The notes under the pieces were generated by a model that was not told where the DNA came from, made no database searches, and saw only the letters and a list, made by a program, of their open reading frames with translations. Shown here in pieces: positions 8,841 through 18,108 of a stretch of 56,518 nt of DNA. The position numbers and the translations under genes were made by a program. Numbering within the stretch: position 1 is the first letter of the stretch; every line of letters starts with the position of its first letter. This stretch comes from Lysobacter antibioticus (GTDB taxonomy: Bacteria; Pseudomonadota; Gammaproteobacteria; Xanthomonadales; Xanthomonadaceae), in the NCBI RefSeq assembly GCF_000731095.1, contig NZ_JMTZ01000015.1:1-56518 (forward strand). The letters are read 5' to 3'.

Positions 8841-9803
8841 TCACTTGCCGGCGAACTCCAGCAGATCGCGGTCGAGCCGGTCTTTGTGCGAATCCGGCAG
8901 GCCGTGCGGCGCGCCCGAGTACACGATCAACTTGGCGTTCTTGATCAGCTTGGCCGCGGCGTGTGCGGAGGCAGCGATCGGCACGATCTGGTCGTCGTCG
9001 CCGTGGATCACCAGCACCGGCACGTCGATGCGCTTGAGGTCTTCGGTGAAGTCGGTCGCCGAGAACGCGGCGATCGAGTCGTAGGTGTTCTTGTGGCCGG
9101 CCTGCATGCCCTGCGAGCGGAACGATTCGATCAGGCCGGGCGAGGGCTTGGCGCCGGGACGGTTGTAGCCGTAGAACGGGCCCGAGGCGATGTCGAGGTA
9201 CAACTGCGCGCGGTTTTCGCGCGAGGCCTTGCGCAGTCCGTCGAACACTTCGATCGGCAGGCCGCCGGGGTTGGCCGCGGTCTTCAGCATCAGCGGCGGC
9301 ACCGCGCTGACCAACACCGCCTTGCGCACCCGTTCGCTGCCGTAGCGGCCGAGATAGCGTGCGACTTCGCCGCCGCCGGTGGAGAAGCCGACCAACACCG
9401 CATCGCGGACGTCGAGGGTGTCCAGCACCGCCTTGAGGTCGGCGGCGTAGTGATCCATGTCGTTGCCGTCCCAGGGCTGGCTGGAACGGCCGTGGCCGCG
9501 GCGGTCGTGGGCGATCACCCGGTAGCCGTGCTCGGCCAGGAACAGCATCTGCGATTCCCAGCTGTCCGAGCTCAACGGCCAGCCGTGGCTGAAGGCGACG
9601 ACCGGGCCGTCCTTCGGGCCCCAGTCCTTGTAGTACAGCTGGACCCCGTCCTGGGTGACGATGATGTTGGACGACTGCCGCAGCGCAGCGGCCTGCTCGG
9701 TCGAGGCGGCAGTGGCGGTAGCGACGGGGCCGGCGGCCTGGGCCGAGGTGGCGATGCCAAAGGTCAGCAGGGACAGGGCGAGCGAGCGTTGCAGGGTGGT
9801 CAT
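8841..9803 (-). CDS. Exported alpha/beta hydrolase, haloperoxidase-like
   Basis: 320 aa with a Sec signal peptide ending near AQA (residue 23). The rest is a classic alpha/beta hydrolase of the non-heme haloperoxidase/perhydrolase type. The oxyanion region is [11 protein letters not shown]. The nucleophile elbow is GFSTGGG with Ser141. The acid is within HGDDDQIVP (Asp269-271) and the catalytic His is at about 300 (GAPHGL). Family members hydrolyse esters and can carry out perhydrolysis; the substrate is unknown. GGAG lies 8 bases before the ATG. Divergent from an AraC regulator whose gene starts 110 bases away, so that regulator is the natural candidate to control it. Confidence 0.88.
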   Translation of the reverse strand: MTTLQRSLALSLLTFGIATSAQAAGPVATATAASTEQAAALRQSSNIIVTQDGVQLYYKDWGPKDGPVVAFSHGWPLSSDSWESQMLFLAEHGYRVIAHDRRGHGRSSQPWDGNDMDHYAADLKAVLDTLDVRDAVLVGFSTGGGEVARYLGRYGSERVRKAVLVSAVPPLMLKTAANPGGLPIEVFDGLRKASRENRAQLYLDIASGPFYGYNRPGAKPSPGLIESFRSQGMQAGHKNTYDSIAAFSATDFTEDLKRIDVPVLVIHGDDDQIVPIAASAHAAAKLIKNAKLIVYSGAPHGLPDSHKDRLDRDLLEFAGK

Positions 9804-9888
9804 GGCGGTCTCCGGTTTGTTGGGTGGGCGTTGGGCCCGTGGGAGATACTTTGCCGGCTCAGCCAGGACTCCACGTGACGTATAGTCC

Positions 9889-9900
9889 GTAAAACTTTAC
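9889..9900. promoter_or_regulatory. Palindrome GTAAA-AC-TTTAC, candidate operator
   Basis: A 5-bp inverted repeat in the 110-bp divergent region between the hydrolase and the AraC gene. It ends 13 bases before the AraC ATG. Its place fits an operator or promoter element, but a 5-bp arm is weak evidence. Confidence 0.3.
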
Positions 9901-9913
9901 CTATCGTATTTCC

Positions 9914-10750
9914 ATGACCGACCGCCTCGAAGCCCTGCTCGAACGCTTCTCCGCCAGCGCCCGGCTGTTCCAGGCCGGCGCCCTGTGCGGCATCAACGAC
10001 CTCACGCCGGAGCACGGCGCCGGCCAGCTGCATCTGGTGCGCGAGGGCACCGTCGAGGTGGTGCACGAAGGCGAGCCCGGGCTGCGCGTCGAGGTGCCGA
10101 GCCTGCTGCTCTACCCTCGTCCGCTCGCGCATCGCTTCATCACCGACGCCGAGCGCGGCGCCGACCTGGCCTGCGCCAACCTGCAGTTCGAAGGCGGCGC
10201 CGCCAACCCGATCGCCACCGCCTTGCCGGCCTTCGTCTGCATCGGGCTGGACCAGATCGACGGCAGCCAGCCGGTGCTGGCGCTGTTGTTCGAGGAAGCC
10301 TTCGAACGGCGCTGCGGCCGACAGGCCCTGATCAACCGTCTGTTCGAGGTGGTGCTGATCCAGGTGCTGCGCCACCTGATGGAGAGCGGCGGCACCCGCG
10401 TCGGCATGCTGGCCGGGCTATCGCATCCGCAACTGCGGCATGCCGTGGTCGCGATCCACGAAACGCCCGAGCACGACTGGACCCTGGACACGCTGGCTGC
10501 ACGCGCCGGCATGTCGCGCAGCGTGTTCGCCAATGCCTTCCGCGACAGCGTCGGCTGCACGCCCGGCACTTATCTGCAGCAATGGCGCGTCGGACTGGCC
10601 CAGCAAGCCTTGCTAGGCGGCCGGCCGTTGAAGACGATCGCGATGGACGTGGGCTACGGCAGCGAGGCCGCGCTGTCGCGCGCGTTCAAGGCCTCCACCG
10701 GGCTGTCGCCGCGCGCGTGGAAGACCGGCATGCTCAAAGCCGAGGCCTGA
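9914..10750 (+). CDS. AraC-family transcriptional regulator with cupin sensor domain
   Basis: 278 aa. The N-terminal half (residues 1-170) has the cupin-type arrangement of AraC ligand-binding domains (for example HLVREGTVEVVHEGEPGLRVEVPSL, kept short here as HLVREGTVEV). The C-terminal 100 residues carry two helix-turn-helix motifs: WTLDTLAARAGMSRSVFANAF, and a second ending in GYGSEAALSRAFK with the following GLSPRAWK. The layout resembles the cupin_6 AraC subgroup that often lies next to an oxidoreductase or hydrolase it controls. No clear Shine-Dalgarno precedes the ATG. Divergent from the alpha/beta hydrolase. Confidence 0.9.
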   Translation: MTDRLEALLERFSASARLFQAGALCGINDLTPEHGAGQLHLVREGTVEVVHEGEPGLRVEVPSLLLYPRPLAHRFITDAERGADLACANLQFEGGAANPIATALPAFVCIGLDQIDGSQPVLALLFEEAFERRCGRQALINRLFEVVLIQVLRHLMESGGTRVGMLAGLSHPQLRHAVVAIHETPEHDWTLDTLAARAGMSRSVFANAFRDSVGCTPGTYLQQWRVGLAQQALLGGRPLKTIAMDVGYGSEAALSRAFKASTGLSPRAWKTGMLKAEA

Positions 10751-10861
10751 CCCGGCGCCGTCGCCTATCGGCGCTGCCGCGCTGGCGCCGACGGGCACGA
10801 CACCGCTGCGCGCCGCCGACACTGCGCCACCGACACTTCTGTATCACCGGAGTTGCCCATC

Positions 10862-11581
10862 ATGTCGAGACTGTCTGTCATCGTCGCCGCGCTCATCCTG
10901 TTATCGGCCCTGCCGTCGCCGGCCGTGCCTCCCGCCGAGGCCCGGCCCGGCACAGACGCTCCGAGGAAGACCGAACGCGAGAAGGGCTTCGTGCGTTTGT
11001 TCGACGGCCGCAGCCTCGAAGGCTGGCATCTGTACGCTCAGCGCGGCCAACCGATTGCCGGCTGGCGCGTGATCGACGGCGCGATCGTGCGCAGCGGGCC
11101 CGGCGGCGATCTGGTCAGCGACCGCGCTTACCGCGACTTCGAGCTGCGCATCGAGTGGAAGATCGCGCCCGGCGGCAACAGCGGCATTTTCTACCGCGCC
11201 GCGGAAACCCAGGCCCCGATCTATCGCAGCGCCATCGAATACCAAGTGCTCGACGACCAGCGCCATCCCGACGCCGGCAACGGCCGCACGCGCTGGGCCG
11301 CGGCCGCCTACGACCTGTATCCGCCGAGCACGGTCGTCGCACGACCGGCCGGCGAATGGAACCAGGCCCGCATCCGTGTGCGCGGCGCGGAGGTCGAGCA
11401 CTGGTTGAACGGGGTCAAGGTGGTCGCCTATCGGCTCGACTCGCCCGACTGGAAGGCGCGACTGAGGCAAAGCAAGTTCAAGGACTGGCCCGAGTTCGCC
11501 GCTGCGCGCAGCGGCGTCATCGGCCTGCAGGATCATGGCGACGAAGTCGCCTACCGCAACATCCTCATTCGCCCGCTCTGA
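10862..11581 (+). CDS. Exported DUF1080 (3-keto-disaccharide hydrolase-like) protein
   Basis: 239 aa. The ATG at 10862 was chosen over an in-frame TTG three codons upstream because GGAG lies 9 bases before it. Signal peptide to about residue 27. The mature protein matches DUF1080: it opens with FVRLFDGRSLEGWHLY, then WRVIDGAIV, DFELRIEWKIAPGGNSGIFYR and a final VIGLQDHGDEVAYRNILIRPL. That concanavalin-like beta-sandwich occurs in enzymes and carbohydrate-binding proteins, some of which hydrolyse 3-keto-glycosides. Likely periplasmic. It follows the AraC gene by 111 bases on the same strand and could be read through from it. Confidence 0.88.
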   Translation: MSRLSVIVAALILLSALPSPAVPPAEARPGTDAPRKTEREKGFVRLFDGRSLEGWHLYAQRGQPIAGWRVIDGAIVRSGPGGDLVSDRAYRDFELRIEWKIAPGGNSGIFYRAAETQAPIYRSAIEYQVLDDQRHPDAGNGRTRWAAAAYDLYPPSTVVARPAGEWNQARIRVRGAEVEHWLNGVKVVAYRLDSPDWKARLRQSKFKDWPEFAAARSGVIGLQDHGDEVAYRNILIRPL

Positions 11582-11609
11582 CCTCGCACACTTCGGGCGA
11601 ACGCGGACT

Positions 11610-11768
11610 CTAGACTCGGCGCCCGCGGAAGAACGAGACGACCGCTAGGATCAGGAAGGCGATGAACAGGATCCATGCGATGTTGCTCGCCGCGCCGGCG
11701 ATGCCGGAGAAGCCGAGCACCGCGGCGATGATGGCGATGATGAAGAAGATGACCGTGTAACGAAGCAT
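11610..11768 (-). CDS. DUF1328 small membrane protein
   Basis: 52-aa protein made almost entirely of two transmembrane segments: [20 protein letters not shown], and a second around [19 protein letters not shown], with an Arg-rich end. This is the DUF1328/YtjA pattern, found in many Proteobacteria as a stress-associated inner-membrane peptide. GGAGGTCACG precedes the ATG at 11768, which makes this start clear; an upstream ATG would add a non-hydrophobic 12-aa prefix. Confidence 0.85.
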   Translation of the reverse strand: MLRYTVIFFIIAIIAAVLGFSGIAGAASNIAWILFIAFLILAVVSFFRGRRV

Positions 11769-12075
11769 CGTGACCTCCACAGGTTCGGACCGGATCGGCA
11801 GCAACGCCGATGTGCATCGATCCTCGGTCGCGACCGGTTACAGACGGGTGATGGCGCGCACGGCGTGCAGCGATCCTTCAGCAGGATGAGGTGTTCGTGA
11901 ATCCGCGCATGCGGCATGGCCGCGGGCCCGATGACGGTCGCAGTGTGAATGAGGGTGAGTGGCCTTGCGCGGCGGCATGCCGGACAGTCATCGCCTCGCC
12001 GATCGACCGATCGCAAGTCGAAACCGCACCGCCATGAAGCAAGCCGTAGACCTACCTATCCGCCGAGGAGCCGTC

Positions 12076-12609
12076 ATGAATTTCCGCAAGACACTCGCCG
12101 ATGCCGTGATTTCCCTACTCGTTCTGTCGGCCCTCGGGCTGCCGTCGACGGCGACCGCGCAAACCGTCAGCCTGACTTGCCTCGGCACCGAAACCGCCGA
12201 GTACGATCCGGGCATGACCTTCACGCCGCAGCCGGTCGCGTTCTCGGTGAGCGGACTGTTGGCTCCGTGCGCCGGCATTCCGCTCGGCGTGACCAGCGCG
12301 AGCTACGGCACCTCTGGCACCGCCAACCTCTCCTGCGAAATCCTCTCCGGTGCGGCGCCGACGCCGCCGCTGACCGTGCTATGGAGCGACGGCACGACCA
12401 GCGTGATCCAACCCACCACCGTGGTTACGCAACGGCCGGTCGGCGAAGTGGTGCGGATCGAATCCGGCCAGATCGTCAGCGGCCGCTTTCTCGGCGCCGC
12501 CACGGTACGCACGGTGACCTTGCTGCAGACGCAGTTGGATGCCTGCTCCACCACCGGCGTCGAATCGGTCGGCGGGCCGGTAGTGCTGTCGGTGACCAAA
12601 CTACTTTGA
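12076..12609 (+). CDS. Small secreted protein, unknown function
   Basis: 177 aa from the ATG at 12076, with GAGGAG 8 bases upstream. Signal peptide ending ATAQ near residue 28. The mature part is Thr/Ser/Val-rich and beta-like. It has Cys residues in SLTCLGTE, APCAGIP, LSCEILSG and DACSTTG, giving two possible disulfides. I recall similar small secreted proteins in actinomycetes but know no function. Ends 14 bases before the convergent LysR stop codon, with no hairpin between. Confidence 0.65.
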   Translation: MNFRKTLADAVISLLVLSALGLPSTATAQTVSLTCLGTETAEYDPGMTFTPQPVAFSVSGLLAPCAGIPLGVTSASYGTSGTANLSCEILSGAAPTPPLTVLWSDGTTSVIQPTTVVTQRPVGEVVRIESGQIVSGRFLGAATVRTVTLLQTQLDACSTTGVESVGGPVVLSVTKLL

Positions 12610-12623
12610 AACGCCGTCCCGGC

Positions 12624-13520
12624 TCAACGCCGCAAGGGCGCCGACAAGGCCAGCAGTTTCGCCGCCGCTTCCAACACCATGCCGCGGCTTTCGCCCGAAC
12701 GCATGACCAGGTAGTGCGAGGCCGGATTGGCCAGCCACGCCTTCGATAGGCGCACCAACTGCCCGGAGGCGAGCGCTTCGTCGGCCAAGGGCGAGCGCAA
12801 TAACGCGACGCCGAGACCGGACTTGGCCGCGGCCAGTACCAGGTCGTAGTCCTCGAAGCGCCGGTCCGCGGCCTTACTGCGATAAGCCACGCCTTGCGCC
12901 TTCAGCCATGCACGCCACTGGCTGGTATCGGAGTCGTGCAACAGCGGCGCATCGGCCAGACGGCTCGCGCCCGGGTGGCCGCCGAGTTCGGCGACCAGGT
13001 CGGGCGATGCCACCGGCAGCAGGCGTTCCTTGAACAGCAACTGTGCGCAGGCGTCACGCCACGGGCCCTTGCCATAGCGCACGGCCAAGTCGACCTCGCC
13101 GCCGGACAAATCGGCCAGACGATGTTCGATCGTCAATTCGACCCGGCGCTGCGCCGGCACGTCCTGCAGCAGGCGCATGCGCGGCAGCAACCACAGGCGT
13201 GCGAACGACGGCACCACGCTCAGGCGGATCACCGGCAGCTCGCGCCGCGGGCGCCAGCGATCGGCGGAGTCGCTGATCGCGCTCAAGGCCTGCTCGACCT
13301 GGGCGATGAAGCGCTGCCCGGCCGGGGTCGCCCGAACGCCGCGGCCGTGCCGCTCGAACACCGCGGTGCCCAGCCAGTGCTCGACCGCATGCACGCGCCG
13401 GCTGACCGCGCCATGGGTCAGGCCGAGCCGTTCCGCGGCCGCGGTGAACGAGCCGGTATCGCGGGCGGCGATCACCGCGTTCAGGCCGTCCAGGGGCGGC
13501 AGCGACTTCGAGCTGTGCAT
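12624..13520 (-). CDS. LysR-family transcriptional regulator (GcvA-like)
   Basis: 298 aa. The N-terminal winged helix-turn-helix is clear (LDGLNAVIAARDTGSFTAAA, then RLGLTHGAVSRRVHAVEHWL). The C-terminal effector domain has the GcvA-like features VDLAVRYGKGPW, FEDYDLVLAAAKSGLGVALL and a C-terminal LVMRSGESRGM. A GTG three codons upstream (13529) is an alternative start. Divergent from the TonB-dependent receptor gene with about 60 bases between starts, so it probably regulates that receptor and itself. Confidence 0.9.
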   Translation of the reverse strand: MHSSKSLPPLDGLNAVIAARDTGSFTAAAERLGLTHGAVSRRVHAVEHWLGTAVFERHGRGVRATPAGQRFIAQVEQALSAISDSADRWRPRRELPVIRLSVVPSFARLWLLPRMRLLQDVPAQRRVELTIEHRLADLSGGEVDLAVRYGKGPWRDACAQLLFKERLLPVASPDLVAELGGHPGASRLADAPLLHDSDTSQWRAWLKAQGVAYRSKAADRRFEDYDLVLAAAKSGLGVALLRSPLADEALASGQLVRLSKAWLANPASHYLVMRSGESRGMVLEAAAKLLALSAPLRR

Positions 13521-13578
13521 ACGGCGCACAGCTCATCACCGATCGCCGCGCTATGTCAACGAGCGCCCTATCGCTTCA

Positions 13579-15588
13579 ATGGAGGCCTTCCCGCTCCAGC
13601 CTCCCGCCATGCGCTCACTGCCCTTGCTGCAACCCCGGCTGCTGCAGGCCCGGCCCGGTCGGCGCTCGCCCCGCCGCTTGCTCGTCATGGCCGGCCTGTT
13701 TTGCAGCGCCGCCGCCGAGGCGCAGCAGGCAACGGCGCAGAAAGCCGCCGACGCCTTCGGCCAGCGCATCGGCCAGGAAAGCATCGGGCTGTATTCCGAA
13801 TCGCTGGTGCGCGGCTTCAATCTGCAGGAAGCCGGCAACTACCGCCTCGACGGCGCCTATTTCGTGCGCGCCGCCAATCCTTCCGACGCGGTCGTCGAAG
13901 GCGTGCAGGTCAAGGTCGGGCCGAACGCCCTCGACCTCGACTTCCCCGCGCCCTCGGGCCTGGTCGAGTACCGCCTGATCCCGGGCGAGCGCGAGCGGAC
14001 CAAGCTCGAACTCGGTTTCCAGCACCTCAGCGACAGCAATCCGCGCCCGTATCTGCGCTTCCATGCGGCGCGGCAATCGAAAGACCGCGACGCTTCGCTT
14101 GCCGTCGGCTTCATCGGCACGCACAGCGCGCGCTACATCTTCGGCAACGAGGCCGAGTACTACGGCCTCGGCCTGGTGCCGCGGCTGCAGATGGGCGATC
14201 GCTGGCAACTCACCGGCCTGCTCACGCGTTACGAGCATCGATATCAGGGCGACGTCGGTTTCACGCCCGCCGGTACGCAACCGTTGCCTGAGCCCGATCG
14301 CCTCAAGTATCTCGGCCAGCCGTGGTCGCGCTACGACACGCGCAACAGCGCCTACGGCCTCATCGCCGCCACCGCCGCACGCGACAATGCCTGGGACTAT
14401 CGAGTGTCGAGCCTGTTCTCCGGGGTGAACCGGCCTCGCTCCGACTTGAATCTGTTCGACGCCGTTACCCCGCAAGGCCACGCCGATGCCGCCATCGTCG
14501 TCGCGCGCGGACGCAGGATCGACGCCTGGGGCCATGAAGCCATGGCCAGCTACGACTGGACCGGCGAGCGGCGCCGCCACGAACTGACCTTGCTCGCGCG
14601 CCTGCGTCGATCGAGCTATCGCAACCCGCGCGTCGACTATCTCGCTATCGGGCCGGTCTCGATCCTCGACGGCCGCATGCCGGTGGTCCTGGCCGACGCA
14701 GCGACATCGACCGCGCAGTCGCGTGCGGCGATCGATCAGTACGAACTCGGCTTGGGCTGGCAGTTCCTCGACCAACGCGGTTTCGCCTTGAACCTCGGCG
14801 CCCGCCGCGCCGCCATCGACCAGATCGCGCGGCCGGCCTTGGGCCCCGGCCAATCGCGCTCCTCGCAGGCCTGGCTGTACAACGCGTCCGCGGTCGCGCC
14901 GCTCGGCGAGCGATGGACGGGTTTCGTCGCGACCACTCGCGGCATCGAAGAGGGCGTGACCGCGCCGGAGAACGCCAGCAACCGCTTCGAAGTGCTGGCG
15001 CCGATCCTGGCGCGGCAGAACGAACTGGGACTGCGCTGGCAGGCTCGCCCGGACCTGGCCTTGTTGGCGATGGCGTTCGAGATCGAGAAGCCGTCTCCCG
15101 GTTTCGACGGCGCTTCCGCTTATCGCTACCTCACCGAGGTCTCGCATCGCGGCATCGAGCTGTCGCTGGCCGGCCACCTCAGCGAGCGCTTGAGCCTGGT
15201 CGCCGGCCTCACCCGGATGCGATTGCGGCTGCGCGGCGAACTCGTCGACGATGCGAAGATCGGCAAACGCCCGCTGGGACGCAGCGCGGAGCAGGCGCTG
15301 CTGAGTCTCAACTATCGTGTCGCCGGCCTGCCGGGCTTGTCGCTCGACGCCGATGCCAACTACTACGGCGCGCGCCCCGCCGATGCGCTGAACCGTTTCC
15401 GCACGCCCGGCTACACCTTGCTCAACCTCGGTGCGCGCTACCGTTTCGATTGGCACGGCACCCCGGCGGCGCTGCGCGTGCGCGTCTACAACGCCGGCAA
15501 CCGCTACGCCTGGGCGGCGGGCACCAGCGGCATCCAGACTTACGAGCCCGAGCGCCGGATCATGCTGAGCCTGACATTGGGCGAATAG
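13579..15588 (+). CDS. TonB-dependent receptor-like outer-membrane protein
   Basis: 669 aa. A long basic leader precedes the hydrophobic signal segment (LLVMAGLFCSAAAEAQ). The mature N-terminus is a short plug-like domain (ESIGLYSESLVRGFNLQEAG, then YRLDGAYFVRAANPSDAV), the block seen in TonB-dependent siderophore or substrate receptors. The rest alternates polar and aromatic residues typical of a 22-strand barrel. It ends with YNAGNRYAWAAGTSG and a terminal MLSLTLGE strand. A clear TonB box is not evident. An alternative ATG is at 13609. Divergent LysR regulator upstream. The ligand cannot be told from the sequence. Confidence 0.78.
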   Translation: MEAFPLQPPAMRSLPLLQPRLLQARPGRRSPRRLLVMAGLFCSAAAEAQQATAQKAADAFGQRIGQESIGLYSESLVRGFNLQEAGNYRLDGAYFVRAANPSDAVVEGVQVKVGPNALDLDFPAPSGLVEYRLIPGERERTKLELGFQHLSDSNPRPYLRFHAARQSKDRDASLAVGFIGTHSARYIFGNEAEYYGLGLVPRLQMGDRWQLTGLLTRYEHRYQGDVGFTPAGTQPLPEPDRLKYLGQPWSRYDTRNSAYGLIAATAARDNAWDYRVSSLFSGVNRPRSDLNLFDAVTPQGHADAAIVVARGRRIDAWGHEAMASYDWTGERRRHELTLLARLRRSSYRNPRVDYLAIGPVSILDGRMPVVLADAATSTAQSRAAIDQYELGLGWQFLDQRGFALNLGARRAAIDQIARPALGPGQSRSSQAWLYNASAVAPLGERWTGFVATTRGIEEGVTAPENASNRFEVLAPILARQNELGLRWQARPDLALLAMAFEIEKPSPGFDGASAYRYLTEVSHRGIELSLAGHLSERLSLVAGLTRMRLRLRGELVDDAKIGKRPLGRSAEQALLSLNYRVAGLPGLSLDADANYYGARPADALNRFRTPGYTLLNLGARYRFDWHGTPAALRVRVYNAGNRYAWAAGTSGIQTYEPERRIMLSLTLGE

Positions 15589-15620
15589 CTGCATCCGGTC
15601 GCGGACGCGTTTCGCATCGG

Positions 15621-15647
15621 CCGACGGTCGGCAAAGCCGACCATCGG
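15621..15647. terminator. Terminator hairpin between convergent genes
   Basis: A 12-bp stem CCGACGGTCGGC with an AAA loop and one G-U type mismatch. It lies between the receptor stop (15588) and the convergent stop at 15665. Confidence 0.65.
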
Positions 15648-15664
15648 CGGGTCGGGAACACCGA

Positions 15665-17791
15665 TCAGTTCATTCCCTTCGAGAACTCATCGTTGACTCC
15701 TTCGCCCGCCGTCGATTTGAACTGACCCATGATGTAGTTGAGCAGAGTCTGTCGCTCGCCGTATGTCCAGTCCGGCACGATCTCGGCGATCTTTCGCTCG
15801 ACGTACTCATGCACCACCTTGACCGCCAAATCAAGCACTTTCTTGGCGTCGATCTGCTCGCCGTTGGCCATGCTCTGCACGAAATCCGCCAAGTCCTTGG
15901 ACAACGGGGTAGTCACCGGAGATACAGCGGCGTCGACGAACGGCGCGATCAGCGGCGGAAGAGCCATCAGCAAGTAGCCCATGACGATGGTCTTCAATGC
16001 ATCGGCCATCGCGTCTCGCCGCCCCTGCTCATCGATATCGGCACGGGCAATTCCGCCCAATAGCAGGGAGAACAATGCGAAATCGACCTGTAAGCGCCCC
16101 TGTAGGGCCAGTTGATCGCGGGACTTCAACATGTCCGGCGTCATGGTCGCCAAGCCGCCTTGTTGGAACAGACGCGTCGTCTCCTTGAGCAGGCTGTCGA
16201 GAGCCAGCGGGTCGGAACTCAGCGCAGCCACGAAGTTGGTCATCTGGCCGGGCGACACAGAGCCGTCCAGTCTGAGAGCATCGGCGGGCAGCGATGGGAT
16301 CGGATGGGTGCCGGCATACCTCTGCGCCTGCTGGTTCGCAGCCCACGGCAAGTAGTGCTTGAACTGCTCGGCCATGGCCCGCGCCAGCAGCGGGTGGCTG
16401 TTGATCTGGTCGCGGAAACCGGCGTCTTTTTCGTCGTCTTTTCGCCCATTGGGATGCGCGCGCCAATCCTTGTCGTCGCAATCCTTGATCAAGGCCGTCC
16501 AGGCTTTCTGTTGGGTGGCGGCATCGCCCTGGCCCGGGGTCAGCGCCACGTTCAGGGCGAGCGCGAGGTCCTGCTCGTAGTGGGTGCCGCGGTCCGGCGC
16601 GAACAGGCCGGCGCCGAACAGCAGGTCTTTCGATTTCGGATCGGCCAGCAGTTCCTGCATCAGTCGGGGATGCTGATCCATGCCGACCATGAGTTGCTGA
16701 ATCGCGAAGTTTCCGGCCGGGGTATAGCCCGGGCCGTCGAGGAGCATCTGCATCGCATCGCGCATCATCCCTTCGGTCTGCGGCGCGGAGCGCAGGAACA
16801 GCGCCAGCTCGGCCGGGCCGCACTCGAACAAGGCCTTCTTGGTATCGGCCGGCAACGCACCGGCGCGGTCGGCCGTCGCCACTACTTGCGCGAGCGGGCC
16901 GAAGTAGTCCTTGAGGAAGTCGAAGTTACCGGGCGTGATGTTCGGGTTGGCGCTGTCGATCCGGTAGAAACCGTCGACGAGACTCTTCAAGTCGGCGGCG
17001 CCCACGCCCTTCAGCGCCGCCTCGGCGTAAGCCGGGTCGGCGGCGTTGGCACGCAAATCGTCCAGCGCTCCCTGTAGAACTCGGCGCTTCAAATCGTAAT
17101 CGGAAGTCCCCGGCTCGGCCGCCTCGAACTCGCGCCAGGCACGCGCGACCGCTTCGCCGTCGCGCTTGCCCAGTTCCCGCTTCCAGCCGAGCACTTCGTC
17201 GTTGCCGGCCAGGCTCTTCTGCGCCTCCGGCGACAACTTGGGCGTCTCGCTGCGCAGGTAGTCCAGCGCCTTGCGCGGGTCGCCCATCGCACGCGCCGTA
17301 TCCAGGGTCGAGTTCACCTCGAAGTCGAGCCGGACCTCGGCGAGTATCGTCTCGACGTCCCGCTTCATCTGCGGATCGTCGCCGTAACGCGCAGCCATCG
17401 CCTTGCCGTGACTGTCGATGGTGCTCTCGTCGTAGACCGCGCCGGTCGGCCGCGCCTCGAATTCGCGCTGATAACCGGCCTTGATCTCTGCCTCGACCGC
17501 CTGTTTGAGCCCGGTCCGGGCCTGCTTTACCGATTGCTCGTAGCCGGCGCGCATCTCCAGCAGGACGGGATCGTTCCTGACCTCCTGGCTGCTGAAAGTA
17601 CGATTGAATACATCGAGATTGTCTTGCGCCTGATGATAGCCGCGACCGGCGAGGTCGACTGCGGTCGGCGACGATGCCTGCGCGGGCGCGGGCGCGTCTC
17701 CCGGAACCGAAGGCACTCGATTCGGCACGGTCTCGGGTTCGCTCTGCGGCGGAATCGCCAGGCGGTTGGGGCGTATGCCGTCGGGATACAT
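15665..17791 (-). CDS. Large soluble orphan protein (708 aa)
   Basis: Not recognised. The ATG at 17791 gives 708 aa; an in-frame upstream start adds 20 residues. No signal peptide. The first 50 residues are Pro-rich and look disordered. The body is mostly helical (many Ala, Glu, Lys and Gln repeats with spacing like helix bundles), for example ERSVKQARTGLKQAV-like segments. Near residues 600-640 are two hydrophobic stretches (FALFSLLLGGIARA and IVMGYLLMALPPLIAPFVDAA). The C-terminus is charged and helical. A Pro-rich flexible N-terminus, helical body and buried hydrophobic hairpin are found in secreted effectors of host- or prey-interacting bacteria. This is a resemblance only: it lacks the XVIPCD tail seen in the protein at 42605-44059. 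Confidence 0.6.
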   Translation of the reverse strand: MYPDGIRPNRLAIPPQSEPETVPNRVPSVPGDAPAPAQASSPTAVDLAGRGYHQAQDNLDVFNRTFSSQEVRNDPVLLEMRAGYEQSVKQARTGLKQAVEAEIKAGYQREFEARPTGAVYDESTIDSHGKAMAARYGDDPQMKRDVETILAEVRLDFEVNSTLDTARAMGDPRKALDYLRSETPKLSPEAQKSLAGNDEVLGWKRELGKRDGEAVARAWREFEAAEPGTSDYDLKRRVLQGALDDLRANAADPAYAEAALKGVGAADLKSLVDGFYRIDSANPNITPGNFDFLKDYFGPLAQVVATADRAGALPADTKKALFECGPAELALFLRSAPQTEGMMRDAMQMLLDGPGYTPAGNFAIQQLMVGMDQHPRLMQELLADPKSKDLLFGAGLFAPDRGTHYEQDLALALNVALTPGQGDAATQQKAWTALIKDCDDKDWRAHPNGRKDDEKDAGFRDQINSHPLLARAMAEQFKHYLPWAANQQAQRYAGTHPIPSLPADALRLDGSVSPGQMTNFVAALSSDPLALDSLLKETTRLFQQGGLATMTPDMLKSRDQLALQGRLQVDFALFSLLLGGIARADIDEQGRRDAMADALKTIVMGYLLMALPPLIAPFVDAAVSPVTTPLSKDLADFVQSMANGEQIDAKKVLDLAVKVVHEYVERKIAEIVPDWTYGERQTLLNYIMGQFKSTAGEGVNDEFSKGMN

Positions 17792-18058
17792 GGGGGAGGC
17801 CTCGTCGAGTGGGTGTGGCTCGATTCCAGTCCTTCCCGATACTTCCGGCACCTAGGGAACACCCTGAAAGAGGTTCCTTTTCAGCACGTATTTCGATGGT
17901 GCCAAACCGAAGCGCAAGACAAAGCCATCATTGCGGTTCTGCACGCATAACCATGCCGCCCCGAAAGCGTGTATTCGGATGTCCACGGCTCAATCCCGGC
18001 GGACCGATAAGCGGCGCCATTGCCCGGACGCTTCTGCGATCGACCCGGCCCAAACCAA

Positions 18059-18082
18059 TGCGGAGGGCCGAGGCCCTCCGCA
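18059..18082 (-). terminator. Hairpin after the acidic small protein gene
   Basis: GCGGAGGGCC and its complement form a stem with a very tight loop. It lies 27 bases past the stop at 18109, reading leftward. Confidence 0.5.
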
Positions 18083-18108
18083 GCGCAACGCGAAGCAGGT
18101 GCGAGGGT

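Noticed and set aside
15665-17791. XVIPCD tail on the 708-aa protein
   Set aside because: Its C-terminus (LLNYIMGQFKSTAGEG) lacks the FxxxGDP-like block and Gln-rich end seen in the effector at 42605-44059.
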